From an uncultured Collinsella sp. (GTDB lineage: Bacteria > Actinomycetota > Coriobacteriia > Coriobacteriales > Coriobacteriaceae), in contig UROM01000023.1 of the NCBI GenBank assembly GCA_900549455.1, forward strand, positions 1 through 20,051: 20,051 bases of DNA, in the 5' to 3' direction. Within the stretch, counting starts at the first letter, position 1. Each line of letters begins with the position of its first letter. This document shows positions 1 to 7,353 of this stretch, piece by piece. The translations under genes and the position numbers were made by a program. The notes beneath the pieces were generated by a model that saw nothing but the letters and a program-made list of their open reading frames with translations, was not told the origin of the DNA and made no database searches.

Positions 1-46
1 AGATGCTCAGGAGTCTCGTGGGCTCGGAGATGTGTATAAGAGACAG
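1..46 (+). other. Illumina Nextera i7-side adapter (artefact)
   Basis: Bases 13-46 are the Nextera read-2 transposase adapter, ending in the 19-base Tn5 mosaic end at 28-46. Bases 1-4 (AGAT) match the end of the P7 primer, and bases 5-12 (GCTCAGGA) occupy the i7 index slot; from memory this is the reverse complement of Nextera index N704 (TCCTGAGC). This is library DNA, not genome. Translation through it yields the well-known contaminant peptide containing SEMCIRDR, so no gene should be called across base 46. Confidence 0.98.
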
Positions 47-971
47 GTTGAGGATAATCGAGCCGCTCTGCCACCTGCGCTATCGTGAGCGCGCTATCGG
101 CCAAAAGGTCCTGTGCTCGCTCCATACGGCGTCTGCGAATGTAGGCGCCCAGGGATTCGCCAGTTTGGGCCTTAAAGGTGGCGCATAGTTTGGAGCGGCT
201 TGTGTAGAGCCTCTCGGCCACCTCGTTGATACCCACACGTCTGCCTGTGTCGAGCGTGCGCTCAATCATTGCCGTTGCTTCTTCGGCAATGGTTATGCTG
301 ACGCGTGTGTCCGCCGCCTGCCGTGCCTGCTTGTGGGCCGCGCGCGAACAGGCGAGCTCCGCGACCATGGTCTCCACGATGCCCTGCATATAGACGTGTC
401 CGCCTACGGTGCGGGCGCGTTCCTCGTTAATCCGGCGCAGCGTGTGGCAGATGGCAGACGTCGCTTCCTCGTGCCACGACTCGGCAAACGACTCGAAGAT
501 TCCCGCGAACTCGGTGGGATAGCGGTGCTCCAGTTCGTCAAAATACCCGGGCAAAAAGAGCACCGAGCGTGAGTGATAGAGCTGCCCTGCAAACAGCGGG
601 CTTAGCTCCTCGCCGCAGCTGTCTTGGATAAAGCTGCAGACTGCGCTGCTCGGCCACGGCCCACACAGCGGCTTGAGGTTCGCAGGCGTTATGCCGGCTT
701 CGGGCATGCACATGAGCGTGGGGGCGCTGACCTCGCTCACGCACGCGTACGGTTCGGGCGTGTATTCGGCTAGGTGCATGTTGTGCATCGGGGTAATGAA
801 ATGCTCCATGACGATGCAGGTGGGGGAGAGGGGCATGATCCATGCGCGTCCGTGCGCTCGATCGTTTGCCACCTCACCGGTAAAGACGGCGCCCTTGCCG
901 GAAAGCTGCAGGCCAAACTGCTCAAACTGCGGTGCGTAGAGCTCGGTTATGTCGGTTGCTGCCCGCCGCAT
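47..971 (-). CDS. AraC-family transcriptional regulator, C-terminus cut by contig end
   Basis: Reading the minus strand from an ATG at 971 gives 308 codons with no stop until the genomic sequence ends at base 47. The N-terminal ~230 residues are an unrecognised sensing region rich in aromatic residues, Cys and Met. The C-terminus is AraC-type: a first helix-turn-helix around GINEVAERLYTSRSKL, then TGESLGAYIRRRRMERAQDLL, then the start of the second helix-turn-helix (LTIAQVAERLDYPQ), where it is cut. About 25-30 residues are probably missing. GGAAGGGG lies 12 bases before the ATG; an in-frame TTG two codons upstream has a better-spaced ribosome site and is an alternative start. The gene is divergent from the ABC transporter pair, the usual arrangement for AraC regulators of siderophore or metal ABC operons, so it probably controls them. 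The ligand is unknown. Confidence 0.85.
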
Positions 972-1091
972 TTTCAAAAGCGTCCCCTTCCTTTGCGGAA
1001 ACGTCCACGCCTGGCTCGATTGTGTGCCTTGGCTAACACGCCAATGATAAGTTTCTACTGGTTAACTCTCAAGCCGTTAGAAAGGAATCTC
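972..1091. promoter_or_regulatory. Divergent promoter region between AraC regulator and ABC operon
   Basis: These 120 bases separate two divergent start codons. A plausible rightward promoter is TTGTGT (1020-1025), a 17-base spacer and AATGAT (1043-1048). The imperfect palindrome at 1020-1039 (GCC-TT-GGC core, GTTAGCCAAGG when read on the minus strand) overlaps this -35 and resembles the operator at 4744-4763. A direct repeat TGGCTAAC (1030-1037) / TGGTTAAC (1059-1066) with 29-base spacing is what a dimeric AraC protein might bind. All of these are visual matches only. Confidence 0.4.
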
Positions 1092-2918
1092 ATGGCAAAG
1101 GGATCAAAAAAGGAAGGTGGCGGCATCGGCGAGCTGCTTGCATATGCCGGTGACCGTAAATTCCTAACGTATTTGGGCATGGCCCTCTCGGCGTTCTCGC
1201 AGCTGCTGAGCTTTGGCCCGTACGTGTGTATCTGGTTTGTTGCGCGAGACCTGATCGCCGTGGCGCCCAACTGGAGCGAGGCCACCGACATCGCGATGTA
1301 TGGTTGGTGGGCTGTGGGCTTTGCCCTGGCGAGCATTGTGGTTTATTTCGTGGGACTCATGTGTACGCACCTATCCGCGTTTCGCTGCGCGTCCAATATC
1401 CGCAAGGCTACGAGCGAGCATCTGCTTAAGCTGCCGCTCGGCTACTTTGACACGCACGCCACCGGTGAGCTGCGCCGTATCGTAGACGGCTGCGCCGCCT
1501 CCACCGAGACGCTGCTCGCGCACATGCTGCCCGATATCGCCGGCGCCACCGCCATGGTCGTGGGCCTGCTCGTGCTGCTTTTCGCCCTCGATTGGCGTTT
1601 GGGCGCGGCATGCTTAATCTCGGTCGTCGTTTCGTTTTGCGCCATGGCCACCATGATGAGCGGCAAGGGCGCCGAGTTTATGAAGGCCTACATGGGCGCG
1701 CTGGTCAAGATGAACAAGACCGGCACCGAATACGTGCGCGGCATCCCCGTGGTCAAGGTGTTCCAGCAGACGGTCTACTCCTTTAAGGCGTTTCACGATG
1801 CGATCGCCGAATACGCCGACATGGCGCAAAGCTATGCGGGCACGTTCTGCCGAGGCCCGCAGGTGCTTAACCTTACCGCGCTCAATGGCCTCGTGGCATT
1901 TCTTTTGCCCGTGGCGTTGCTGTTGGCGCCGGGCGAGACGGACTTCGCGCACTTTATGGTCAACTTCACGTTTTACGCGATCTTTTCGGCCGTGGTGCCG
2001 ACGGCCATGACCAAGCTCATGTTTGTGGGCGAGGCGTCTCAGATGAGTGCCGATTCGCTGGCGCGCATCCGAAGCGTTATGGATTCCAAGCAGCTCTCCG
2101 TGCCCGCCCTGCCCAAGCACCCTGCTGGCAGCGATGTGCGCTTTGAGGACGTGAGCTTTACCTACGAGGGTGCCGAAGCGCCTGCTGTCGATCATGTGAG
2201 CTTTAGCGTTCCCGCAGGCAGCACCCTTGCGTTGGTTGGTCCCTCGGGCGGCGGTAAGTCAACCTGCGCAAGCCTGATCCCGCGTTTTTGGGATGTTTCC
2301 TCGGGTCGCGTGCTTGTGGGCGGCGTAGACGTTCGCGACATGGATCCGCACGAGCTCATGGACCAGGTCGCCTTTGTGTTTCAGACCAACCAGCTGTTCC
2401 GCCAAACACTTGCCGATAACGTGCGCGCCTCCAAGCCTGGGGCTACTGACGACGAAGTGCGCGCGGCCCTCTCCGCGGCCCAGTGCGACGATATCGTGGC
2501 CAAGCTCCCGCAGGGCATCGACACCATGCTCGGCGCCGGCGGGGCGTACCTTTCGGGCGGCGAGGTCCAGCGCGTGTCGCTCGCCCGCGCAATTCTTAAG
2601 GACGCGCCCATCGTGGTGCTCGACGAGGCCACAGCCTTTGCCGACCCCGAGAACGAGGCGCTCATCCAGCGCGCCTTTAGCAAATTGGCGGCGGGCCGCA
2701 CGGTCATTATGATCGCGCACCGGCTTTCGACCGTGGTGGGGGCCAACAAGATCGTGGTGCTCAACCAGGGTGGTGTGCAGGAGGCCGGCACCCATGCCGA
2801 GCTGCTGTCCCAAAACGGCCTGTACGCCAAGATGTGGGCCGAATACGAACAGGCCGCGAGCTGGAAGATCACTGCTGCGGCCGCGGATGTCGCCGCCGCG
2901 AAGGGAGGCGAGGCCTAA
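1092..2918 (+). CDS. ABC transporter, fused permease/ATPase, first subunit (siderophore/metal type suspected)
   Basis: This 608-residue half-transporter has about six membrane helices in the first 300 residues followed by a nucleotide-binding domain. The Walker A motif is GPSGGGKS (Lys389), the signature LSGGEVQR starts at Leu487, Walker B is VVLDE (Asp511, Glu512) and the switch His is His543. The ATG at 1092 was chosen because AAAGGAA precedes it by six bases; the longer open frame from 774 overlaps the divergent regulator and has no membrane-protein character. The D-loop reads FADPENE, as I recall for the YbtP/IrtA-like group of heterodimeric exporter-fold proteins that import Fe-siderophores, while the partner gene has the ordinary SLD form. 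The stop codon directly abuts the next ATG, so the two products should form a heterodimer in the cytoplasmic membrane. Substrate is inferred; a peptide or drug exporter remains possible. Confidence 0.88.
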   Translation: MAKGSKKEGGGIGELLAYAGDRKFLTYLGMALSAFSQLLSFGPYVCIWFVARDLIAVAPNWSEATDIAMYGWWAVGFALASIVVYFVGLMCTHLSAFRCASNIRKATSEHLLKLPLGYFDTHATGELRRIVDGCAASTETLLAHMLPDIAGATAMVVGLLVLLFALDWRLGAACLISVVVSFCAMATMMSGKGAEFMKAYMGALVKMNKTGTEYVRGIPVVKVFQQTVYSFKAFHDAIAEYADMAQSYAGTFCRGPQVLNLTALNGLVAFLLPVALLLAPGETDFAHFMVNFTFYAIFSAVVPTAMTKLMFVGEASQMSADSLARIRSVMDSKQLSVPALPKHPAGSDVRFEDVSFTYEGAEAPAVDHVSFSVPAGSTLALVGPSGGGKSTCASLIPRFWDVSSGRVLVGGVDVRDMDPHELMDQVAFVFQTNQLFRQTLADNVRASKPGATDDEVRAALSAAQCDDIVAKLPQGIDTMLGAGGAYLSGGEVQRVSLARAILKDAPIVVLDEATAFADPENEALIQRAFSKLAAGRTVIMIAHRLSTVVGANKIVVLNQGGVQEAGTHAELLSQNGLYAKMWAEYEQAASWKITAAAADVAAAKGGEA

Positions 2919-4676
2919 ATGTTCGCCTCATTCCAAAAGAAGTATTTCCTATCCGATAAAGGCATCGCCGGCGTTAAGCGCGGCATTTTCTGGACCACGC
3001 TCACCAATCTCATCACTATGGCCGGCATGGGCTTTTTGTTCCTGGTCATGGCCGGCTTTGTCGAGCATCTCGCGCATGGGGCCGACCTGCCGGATGCACT
3101 GCCCATCGTGGGTGGTCTCGTTATCTTCTTTGTGCTGCTCTTTGCCTCTAACTGGCAGCAGTACTACTACACGTACTGCATCTTTTACGAGGAGTGCGGC
3201 AAACAGCGTATGGAGATTGCCGAGCGCCTGCGCAAGCTGCCGCTGTCGTTTTTTGGCCGCCGCGATCTGGCCGATTTAACCGAAACCATCATGGGTGACG
3301 CTCAGGCCATGGAGCATGCTTACAGCCATGTGCTGGGAGAGCTCTGGGGTGCCATCATCGCAAGCGCGATCGTGTTTGTGTCGTCGCTGTTCTTTTGCTG
3401 GCAGCTGGCGATTGCGGCGTTTTGGAGCGTGCCCGTGGCCTTTGCCGTGCTGTATCTGACGCGCGGCCCCATGACCCCGGTGTTCGACCGCGTGCGTGCC
3501 GAGAAGGTCAAGGTCACCGAGGCGATCCAGGAGACGCTCGACTGCGTGCGCGAGATCCGCGCCACCAACCAGGAGGCCCATTATCTTGAGGGACTCAACG
3601 CCGTGATCGATGCCGAGGAGCGCGAGACCACCAGAGGCGAGCTTGCTAACGGACTTTTGGTCAACTCCGCCTTTGCCATCCTGCGCTTGGGGATTGCCAC
3701 CACGTTGGTCACGGGCGCTGCGATGGTCGCCTCCGGCCAGGTCGACTTTTTGGTGATGTTTGCCTTCCTGCTCATGGTGAGCCGCATCTATGCGCCCTTT
3801 GATCAGGCGCTGATGCTGATGTCCGAGCTGTTTGCCGCTGAGTCGTCGGCCAAGCGCATGCGCTCCATCATGGAGGAGCCCATGGCGCGGGGCAGCGAGA
3901 AGTTTGAGCCCGTGGGCCACGACGTGAAGTTCGATCACGTGGCATTTGGCTATGGCGCGGGCGAGGACGGCCGAGCTGGCGAGAAGGTCCTGACCGATGT
4001 GAGCTTTACCGCCAAGGAAGGCGAGGTCACGGCGCTGGTCGGTCCTTCGGGCTCGGGTAAGTCTACGGTGAGCCGCCTGGCCGCGCGTTTTTGGGATGCC
4101 ACCGAAGGCACGGTCACCGTGGGTGGCGTGGATGTTGCGAGCGTCGATCCCGAGGTACTGCTGCGCGATTACGCCATTGTGTTCCAAGACGTGCTGCTCT
4201 TTGACGACACAGTGATGGGAAACATCCGCCTCGGGCGTCGTGATGCCACCGATGAGGAAGTGCTTGCTGCCGCGCGTGCCGCCAACTGCGACGAGTTTGT
4301 GAGCCGCATGCCGCAGGGCTATAACACCATGATCGGCGAGAACGGCTCCAAGCTGTCCGGCGGTGAGCGCCAGCGCATCTCTATCGCCCGTGCGCTGCTC
4401 AAAGACGCGCCGATCGTGTTGCTGGACGAGGCGACGGCGAGTTTGGATGTGGAGAACGAGACCGTGGTGCAGCAGGCGCTTTCCCGCCTGCTCGCAGGCA
4501 AGACGGTTATCGTGATCGCCCACCGTATGCGCACGGTAGAAAATGCCGATAAGATCGTTGTGCTCAAGGATGGTGTGGTAGCCGAGCAGGGTGCTTCGGT
4601 GCAACTCAAAGCGGCAGGCGGAGAATTCGCCCGCATGGTGGCGCTGCAAAAGGAAGCAGCTACCTGGCAGTTGTAA
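2919..4676 (+). CDS. ABC transporter, fused permease/ATPase, second subunit
   Basis: This 585-residue protein has the same layout as its upstream neighbour: an N-terminal six-helix transmembrane domain and a C-terminal ATPase domain. Walker A is GPSGSGKS (Lys381), the signature LSGGERQR starts at Leu479, Walker B is IVLLDE (Asp503, Glu504) and the switch His is His535. Its ATG directly follows the upstream TAA, and the ribosome site (GGGAGGCGAGG) lies inside the end of the upstream gene, so the two are translationally coupled. All ATPase motifs are intact in both subunits. With the divergent AraC gene this forms a regulator plus heterodimeric transporter cassette typical of siderophore uptake (YbtPQ/IrtAB-like). 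No separate binding protein or siderophore synthesis gene is visible here. Substrate is inferred. Confidence 0.88.
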   Translation: MFASFQKKYFLSDKGIAGVKRGIFWTTLTNLITMAGMGFLFLVMAGFVEHLAHGADLPDALPIVGGLVIFFVLLFASNWQQYYYTYCIFYEECGKQRMEIAERLRKLPLSFFGRRDLADLTETIMGDAQAMEHAYSHVLGELWGAIIASAIVFVSSLFFCWQLAIAAFWSVPVAFAVLYLTRGPMTPVFDRVRAEKVKVTEAIQETLDCVREIRATNQEAHYLEGLNAVIDAEERETTRGELANGLLVNSAFAILRLGIATTLVTGAAMVASGQVDFLVMFAFLLMVSRIYAPFDQALMLMSELFAAESSAKRMRSIMEEPMARGSEKFEPVGHDVKFDHVAFGYGAGEDGRAGEKVLTDVSFTAKEGEVTALVGPSGSGKSTVSRLAARFWDATEGTVTVGGVDVASVDPEVLLRDYAIVFQDVLLFDDTVMGNIRLGRRDATDEEVLAAARAANCDEFVSRMPQGYNTMIGENGSKLSGGERQRISIARALLKDAPIVLLDEATASLDVENETVVQQALSRLLAGKTVIVIAHRMRTVENADKIVVLKDGVVAEQGASVQLKAAGGEFARMVALQKEAATWQL

Positions 4677-4684
4677 GAAGGGGC

Positions 4685-4701
4685 AAAGGGACAGTCCCTT
4701 T
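4685..4701. repeat. Short REP-like palindrome after ABC operon
   Basis: AAAGGGA, a 3-base loop and TCCCTTT form a perfect 7-bp stem nine bases after the ABC operon stop codon. It is followed by only a short T stretch (TTTCTC), so it would be a weak terminator. The core resembles the GGGACAGTCCC palindromes that I recall as dispersed repeats in many genomes; only one copy lies in this window. Confidence 0.5.
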
Positions 4702-4743
4702 CTCACATTGACAATCGGTTACTCCGCATCGTTAATTTTCAAA

Positions 4744-4763
4744 AGGTTAGCCATGGCTGACCT
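4744..4763. promoter_or_regulatory. 20-bp palindromic operator upstream of ferrosome-like operon
   Basis: AGGTTAGCCATGGCTGACCT is symmetric at 9 of 10 base pairs. The half-sites AGGTTAGC / GCTGACCT look like those of DtxR/IdeR-family iron repressors, whose consensus is TTAGGTTAGCCTAACCTAA, but the centre here is five bases longer, so the regulator is uncertain. A -10 candidate TAAAAT lies at 4775-4780, and the palindrome overlaps the matching -35 position. Repression of the downstream fezA/fezB-like genes by a metal-sensing dimer is inferred. Confidence 0.55.
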
Positions 4764-4780
4764 AGATAGTTAGATAAAAT

Positions 4781-4871
4781 TGAGATATTTCAAAAGCGTG
4801 CTCGAGCAAACTTGTTTACTCGGGTGCTGAAGCACCACGCCGCGTCCAATGCGGCAAAAGGGAGAAGCAAC
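4781..4871 (+). promoter_or_regulatory. 5' leader of ferrosome-like operon with small hairpins
   Basis: Between the -10 candidate and the first ATG are three small foldbacks: CGAGCAAAC/GTTTACTCG (imperfect), GGTGC-TGAA-GCACC, and GCCGC-7-GCGGC just before the ribosome site AAAGGGAGAA. It does not match a riboswitch I recognise. Confidence 0.3.
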
Positions 4872-5117
4872 ATGAAGAAGTCGACGTTCAATACCCTGCT
4901 TGTCGGTGGCGGTTTTCTGCTTGGCACGGCCGGCATCAAGCTGCTTACCAGCGCTCCGGTCAAGAATGCCTGCGTGCAGGGTATCGCGTGCGGCATGCGC
5001 ATCAAGAACGGCTACCAGGACATGGTCGAGCAGGCCAAGGCTAATGTCGACGACATGGTTGCCGAGGCTGCTTACATCACCCAGAGCGAGGCCGCTGCTG
5101 ACGAGGCAGCCGAGTAA
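4872..5117 (+). CDS. Small GxxxG membrane protein, DUF6110/FezA-like
   Basis: This is an 81-residue protein starting at the ATG that follows AAAGGGAGAA by six bases; an upstream in-frame ATG at 4812 lacks a ribosome site. Residues about 8-27 form one hydrophobic helix with a glycine-rich face (VGGGFLLGTAGIKLL, which includes GFLLG as a GxxxG motif). A Cys/Lys/Arg-containing stretch (KNACVQGIACGMRIKNGYQ) and an acidic, alanine-rich C-terminal tail follow. As I recall, the DUF6110 family has this pattern. It precedes a PGRxR P1B ATPase by 18 bases. That pairing is the core of ferrosome (fez) clusters, where a small GxxxG membrane protein is needed with FezB to form iron-storage organelles. The ferrosome role is inferred from context and motif, not from an alignment. 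Confidence 0.75.
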   Translation: MKKSTFNTLLVGGGFLLGTAGIKLLTSAPVKNACVQGIACGMRIKNGYQDMVEQAKANVDDMVAEAAYITQSEAAADEAAE

Positions 5118-5135
5118 CGCTCCCAGGCACAAACT

Positions 5136-7211
5136 ATGAGATTCTCGATTATTAGCGAGATCCCCGGCAGGACCCGTCTTCAATTGGCGGGTCCTGTGCC
5201 AGAGAGCGATCTCGATGCACTTCTTAAGCTTGGCGGCGACATCGACGGCGTGCACAAGGCGCGCGTCTACGGCCGCATCGGCCAGATGGCACTCGAATAC
5301 GACGAGTCGCGCCGCGATGCCGTGCTGGCCGCCGTCGGTGCGCTCGACGCTCAGGCCATTGCCGACGCAAAGACAGGCTACGTGATGCAGCTTGAGCCAC
5401 GCAAGCACAAGCTCGTCATGGATCTTGCCACACTTATCGGTGCCCATTACGCACGTCGCTGGTTCTTGCCGACGCCTCTGCGTGCGGTGTTTGTCGTGGC
5501 CGGTTACATGGCATTTTTGCGCGCTGCCCTTCATGAGCTCGCGCAGCCGCGCCTGACCGTTCCCGTGCTCGACGCTTCGGCCATCGGCATTTCGTTCGTC
5601 AAGCGTGATGTCGACACCGCGGGCCAGACGATGTTCCTGCTCAACGTGGGCGAGCTGCTCGAGGACTACACCCGCGCCATGAGCGAAAACGAGCTCATCA
5701 ACTCGCTGCTCGATGTGCCCGACAAGGCGCAAAAGGTCGTCGGCGACACCGAGGTAAGCGTTGCCGCCACCGAGCTCGAGCCCGGCGACTTGGTCGCCGT
5801 GCGCACCGGCATGTCCATCTGCATCGACGGTGTTGTCGAGCAGGGGAGCGCTATGGTCAACCAGGCGACCCTGACCGGCGAGCCGCTGGCCGTCGAGCGC
5901 AGCGTGGGCGACGACGTGTTCGCCGGTACCGTCGTGGAAGACGGCGGCATCTTGGTGCGCGTGCGCGCCAATACGGCGCAAACCAAACTGCGCTCAATCG
6001 TCTCGCTCGTGCAGACGGCCGACTCGCTCAAGTCCGAGGGCCAGTCGCATATGGAGGACCTCGCCAACAAGATCGTCCCGTGGAACTTCCTGCTCGCGGG
6101 CCTGGTTGCGCTCACCACGCGCAGTCTCATCAAGACCTCCGCGGCACTGATGGTCGACTACTCGTGCGCACTCAAGCTCACGGGTTCCGTTGCCGTCATG
6201 ACTGCCATGAGCGATGCTGCCAAGATGGGCGTTATGGTCAAGGGCGCTAAGTACTTTGAGTCGTTTGCCAAGGCCGATACCATTGTCTTTGACAAGACCG
6301 GTACGCTGACCGAGGCCCAGCCGCGCCTAGCTTGCGTGCTCACGACCGACGGCTGGAGCGAGGACGAGGTCCTGCGCCTTTCCGCTTGCTTGGAGGAGCA
6401 TTTTCCGCATCCGGTGGCGCGTGCCGTGGTCAACGCCGCCCGCGAGCGCGGGCTCGAGCACCGCGAGCGTCACGCTGCGGTCGAGTATATTGTGGCGCAC
6501 GGCATCGCTTCGTCCATCGAAGGGCGTCGCGCGATTATCGGCTCGGCACACTTTGTGTTTGAGGACGAGAGCGCGCAGCTCGAGGCCGACATTAAGGAGC
6601 AAATCGAGTCCCAGATGCAGGGCCTGTCGCCGCTGTATCTGGCGGTCGATGGAAAGGTCGTCGGCGTGCTCGGTATCGAGGACCCGCTCAAGCCCGGGGT
6701 CCGCGAGGCAATCGCCGACCTGCATGCGCTGGGCGTCAAGCATGTCGTTATGCTCACGGGCGACTCCGAGCGCACGGCCGAGCGCATTGCGCGAGAGGCG
6801 GGCGTCGACGAGTTTAAGGCCGAGCTGCTGCCCGAGGACAAGTACGCGTATGTGGAGCGCATTAAGGGCGAGGGGCGCCACGTTGCCATGGTGGGCGACG
6901 GCGTCAACGATTCGCCGGCGCTCGGTTTGGCCGATGTGGGGTTGGCCATGGGCGGCGGAAGCGACATTGCCAAGGAGGTCGCCGATATCATCCTGACCGA
7001 TACGGATCTTGCCGCGATCGTGCGCCTGCGCCGCATGAGTCAGGGTCTCATCGACCGTCTGACGAGCTCCTATTCTAAGGTGATGCTCACCAACTCAGCG
7101 CTCTTGGCACTGGGCATTACCGGCGCGATTACCCCGCAGGCGTCGTCACTGCTGCACAACGGCTCGACGATTGCCTACAGCCTGGGCAACGCAAAGGCGT
7201 ACCTGCGTTAA
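5136..7211 (+). CDS. P1B-type metal-translocating ATPase, FezB-like
   Basis: This 691-residue P-type ATPase carries all catalytic motifs: TGEP at 247-250, the phosphorylated DKTGT at 386-390, HP at 425-426, TGDS at 541-544 and GDGVNDSP around 587-594. The N-terminus begins with IPGRTR (residues 9-14), then a degenerate HMA-like fold of about 60 residues with no CxxC metal site. About six membrane helices are visible: around 100-135, 145-175 and 310-360. The usual CPC ion-pocket motif is replaced by YSCALK (Tyr342-Lys347). An N-terminal PGRxR motif without metal-binding cysteines is, as I recall, diagnostic of the P1B-6 ATPases (FezB) that load iron into ferrosomes. The gene follows its small partner by 18 bases with only a weak ribosome site, suggesting coupling, and ends at a strong terminator. 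The family is certain; iron as substrate is inferred. Confidence 0.85.
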   Translation: MRFSIISEIPGRTRLQLAGPVPESDLDALLKLGGDIDGVHKARVYGRIGQMALEYDESRRDAVLAAVGALDAQAIADAKTGYVMQLEPRKHKLVMDLATLIGAHYARRWFLPTPLRAVFVVAGYMAFLRAALHELAQPRLTVPVLDASAIGISFVKRDVDTAGQTMFLLNVGELLEDYTRAMSENELINSLLDVPDKAQKVVGDTEVSVAATELEPGDLVAVRTGMSICIDGVVEQGSAMVNQATLTGEPLAVERSVGDDVFAGTVVEDGGILVRVRANTAQTKLRSIVSLVQTADSLKSEGQSHMEDLANKIVPWNFLLAGLVALTTRSLIKTSAALMVDYSCALKLTGSVAVMTAMSDAAKMGVMVKGAKYFESFAKADTIVFDKTGTLTEAQPRLACVLTTDGWSEDEVLRLSACLEEHFPHPVARAVVNAARERGLEHRERHAAVEYIVAHGIASSIEGRRAIIGSAHFVFEDESAQLEADIKEQIESQMQGLSPLYLAVDGKVVGVLGIEDPLKPGVREAIADLHALGVKHVVMLTGDSERTAERIAREAGVDEFKAELLPEDKYAYVERIKGEGRHVAMVGDGVNDSPALGLADVGLAMGGGSDIAKEVADIILTDTDLAAIVRLRRMSQGLIDRLTSSYSKVMLTNSALLALGITGAITPQASSLLHNGSTIAYSLGNAKAYLR

Positions 7212-7235
7212 CAGACGTGTTCACCCACGTTATCT

Positions 7236-7281
7236 GGCCTGCGCCCAGACGGCATCGGTGTCGTCCGGGCGCAGGCCTTTT
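7236..7281 (+). terminator. Intrinsic terminator of the ATPase operon
   Basis: GGCCTGCGCCC and GGGCGCAGGCC form a perfect 11-bp stem, extended inside by GACG/CGTC, followed by TTTT. It lies 24 bases after the ATPase stop. Confidence 0.85.
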
Positions 7282-7285
7282 GCAT

Positions 7286-7314
7286 TTGACCATATGCTAG
7301 CTTCTTTATATAGT
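7286..7314 (+). promoter_or_regulatory. Promoter of toxin-antitoxin operon
   Basis: TTGACC (7286-7291), a 17-base spacer and TATAGT (7309-7314) match the housekeeping sigma factor consensus closely. It starts just after the preceding terminator and points at the antitoxin gene. Confidence 0.8.
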
Positions 7315-7333
7315 GGTGCTAGCAGGGCTAGCA
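7296..7333. promoter_or_regulatory. GCTAGC operator array for toxin-antitoxin autoregulation
   Basis: The palindrome GCTAGC occurs three times, at 7296-7301, 7318-7323 and 7327-7332. The second and third form a perfect inverted repeat TGCTAGC-AGG-GCTAGCA (7317-7333). The first lies between the -35 and -10 boxes and the other two lie around the transcription start, so a bound antitoxin (ribbon-helix-helix) dimer would block the promoter. Binding by the antitoxin is inferred from how such modules usually work. Confidence 0.6.
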
Positions 7334-7353
7334 ATTGAAGGGAGCGGGTCAAC

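Noticed and set aside
774..1091. Extended N-terminus of the first ABC subunit from an ATG at 774
   Set aside because: It overlaps the divergent AraC gene, has no ribosome site and no family character; the ATG at 1092 has a good site and a normal-length protein.
3276..4706. 476-codon minus-strand open frame
   Set aside because: It is a shadow of the second ABC subunit, whose ATPase motifs are all intact on the plus strand.
4756..4773. Tiny open frame MADLDS preceding the fezA-like gene
   Set aside because: It begins inside the palindromic operator and has only a weak ribosome site; probably chance.
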